Source: Prevotella sp. UBA3837
Lineage (GTDB): Bacteria; Bacteroidota; Bacteroidia; Bacteroidales; Bacteroidaceae
NCBI GenBank assembly: GCA_002392835.1
Contig: DGHX01000177.1
Location: 5,808-11,287, forward strand
Direction of reading: 5' to 3'
Length of the DNA stretch: 5,480 bases
Below, piece after piece: positions 4,430-5,480 of the stretch. The stretch's first letter is position 1. Every line of letters begins with the position of its first letter. Made by a program: the position numbers and the translations under genes. The notes under the pieces are model-generated. The model did not search any database and was not told where the DNA came from. It worked only from the letters and a program-made list of their open reading frames with translations.

Positions 4430-5480
4430 TTAGCCCTTTGCGGCCTCCAACAGCTTCTTGGCCTTCTCCTTGGCGTCATCAATGGTACCGACATTGAGGA
4501 ATGCCTGCTCGGGCAGGTCGTCCACCTCGCCGTCAAGGATGGCGTTAAAGCCCTTGATGGTATCCTCGACAGTCACCATCACACCGGGCAGGCCAGTGAA
4601 CTGCTCTGCTACGGTGAACGGCTGGCTGAGGAAGCGCTGCACGCGGCGGGCGCGGTTCACCGTGAGCTTGTCCTCGTCGGAGAGTTCATCCATGCCCAGG
4701 ATGGCAATGATGTCCTGCAGCTCCTTATAGCGCTGAAGTATCTCCTTCACGCGCTGGGCGCAGTCATAGTGCTCCTTACCCACGATGAGGGGGTCGAGGA
4801 TGCGCGAGGTGCTGCCCAGCGGGTCAACGGCGGGGAAGATGCCCAATCCGGCAATCTTACGGTCGAGCACCGTCGTAGCGTCCAGGTGTGTGAACGTGGT
4901 GGCCGGTGCCGGGTCGGTAAGGTCGTCGGCAGGCACGTAGACAGCCTGTACAGAGGTGATGGAGCCTTTCTTCGTCGAAGTGATTCGCTCCTGCATGGCA
5001 CCCATCTCGGAAGCCAGCGTCGGCTGATAGCCCACGGCAGAGGGCATACGTCCCAGCAGGGCCGACACCTCGGAACCTGCCTGTGTGAAGCGGAAGATGT
5101 TGTCGATGAAGAACAGGATATCGCTCGATGCGCCGTCCTTTCCGCCTCCGTCGCGGAAGCCCTCGGCCACCGTCAGTCCCGACAATGCCACCGAAGCACG
5201 TGCACCAGGCGGCTCGTTCATCTGGCCATAGACCAGCGTGGCCTGGCTCTTCTTCAGCTCCTCGGGGTCGACGAGCGAGAGGTCCCATTTGCCTTCGTCC
5301 ATTGCCTTCTTGAATTTTTCGCCGTAGCGGATGACACCGCTCTCAATCATCTCGCGGATGAGGTCGTTGCCCTCGCGGGTACGCTCACCCACGCCGGCAA
5401 ACACCGAGAAGCCGTCGTGTCCCTTGGCAATGTTATTGATAAGTTCCATGATAAGAACCGTCTTGCCCACGCCGGCGCCG
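4430..5480 (-). CDS. atpD: F1Fo ATP synthase subunit beta (partial, 5' end outside window)
   Basis: Catalytic subunit of F1. The frame is open through the right edge. The first visible residues GAGVGKT (5459-5479) are the end of the Walker A motif, so about 150 N-terminal residues are missing and the GTG inside this motif is not a start. Counting from that glycine, 349 residues are visible: catalytic Glu in GVGERTREGND (29-39), YGQMNEPPGAR (84-94), Walker B ILFFIDNIFRF (121-131), GRMPSAVGYQPTL (143-155), and the DELSDED form of the DELSEED lever (264-270). Compared with E. coli there are about 27 extra residues between GVI and LVYGQ, and about 6 more near GGGKDGASS before Walker B. The protein ends LLEAAKG with a TAA stop at 4430-4432. 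It leads the visible operon, and its promoter lies outside. Confidence 0.98.
   Translation of the reverse strand, partial: GAGVGKTVLIMELINNIAKGHDGFSVFAGVGERTREGNDLIREMIESGVIRYGEKFKKAMDEGKWDLSLVDPEELKKSQATLVYGQMNEPPGARASVALSGLTVAEGFRDGGGKDGASSDILFFIDNIFRFTQAGSEVSALLGRMPSAVGYQPTLASEMGAMQERITSTKKGSITSVQAVYVPADDLTDPAPATTFTHLDATTVLDRKIAGLGIFPAVDPLGSTSRILDPLIVGKEHYDCAQRVKEILQRYKELQDIIAILGMDELSDEDKLTVNRARRVQRFLSQPFTVAEQFTGLPGVMVTVEDTIKGFNAILDGEVDDLPEQAFLNVGTIDDAKEKAKKLLEAAKG

Noticed and set aside
5468..5470. GTG as start codon of atpD
   Set aside because: It encodes the valine inside the Walker A motif GAGVGKT, and the frame stays open to the window edge, so the gene simply runs off the right side.

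Overview
The window is one block of F1Fo ATP synthase genes. All of them read on the minus strand, so transcription runs from high to low coordinates. In that order they are: atpD (beta, 5' end cut by the right edge), atpC (epsilon), a small membrane protein in the AtpI position, atpB (subunit a), atpE (subunit c), atpF (subunit b), atpH (delta) and atpA (alpha, 3' end cut by the left edge). The gamma gene atpG would be expected just beyond position 1. There are no RNA genes, mobile elements or CRISPR arrays. No gene-free stretch exceeds 147 bases.

The organism is most likely a member of the Bacteroidota, probably Bacteroidales and perhaps Prevotellaceae. This is inferred from several features: beta and epsilon genes come first, ahead of the Fo genes; epsilon is only 77 residues; subunit a has a signal peptide and an added N-terminal domain of about 100 residues; beta and alpha carry insertions relative to E. 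coli; and start codons are preceded by A/T-rich leaders instead of spaced Shine-Dalgarno sites.

Layout: 4430-5479 atpD, 4109-4342 atpC, 3808-4080 AtpI-like, 2703-3779 atpB, 2319-2555 atpE, 1704-2195 atpF, 1136-1675 atpH, 1-1099 atpA. Three gaps are 28 bases (atpC/AtpI-like, AtpI-like/atpB, atpF/atpH) and the atpH/atpA gap is 36. The other gaps are longer: 87 bases (atpD/atpC), 147 (atpB/atpE) and 123 (atpE/atpF). These three hold RNA-type stem-loops, and the two largest sit on either side of the c-subunit gene, the subunit needed in highest copy number.

Together the products form the rotary enzyme. Subunits a and c make the ion path, c carries the ion on Glu64, b and delta form the stator, and alpha and beta make the catalytic hexamer. 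Epsilon is part of the central stalk, and the AtpI-like protein may help c-ring assembly. The residues seen in c point to proton coupling rather than sodium. The operon promoter and terminator lie outside the window.

I see no undescribed system here. The points worth a second look are the structured gaps around atpE, a seven-base periodic repeat in gaps, the His/Glu exchange in subunit a, its exported N-terminal domain, and an epsilon subunit lacking its inhibitory domain.
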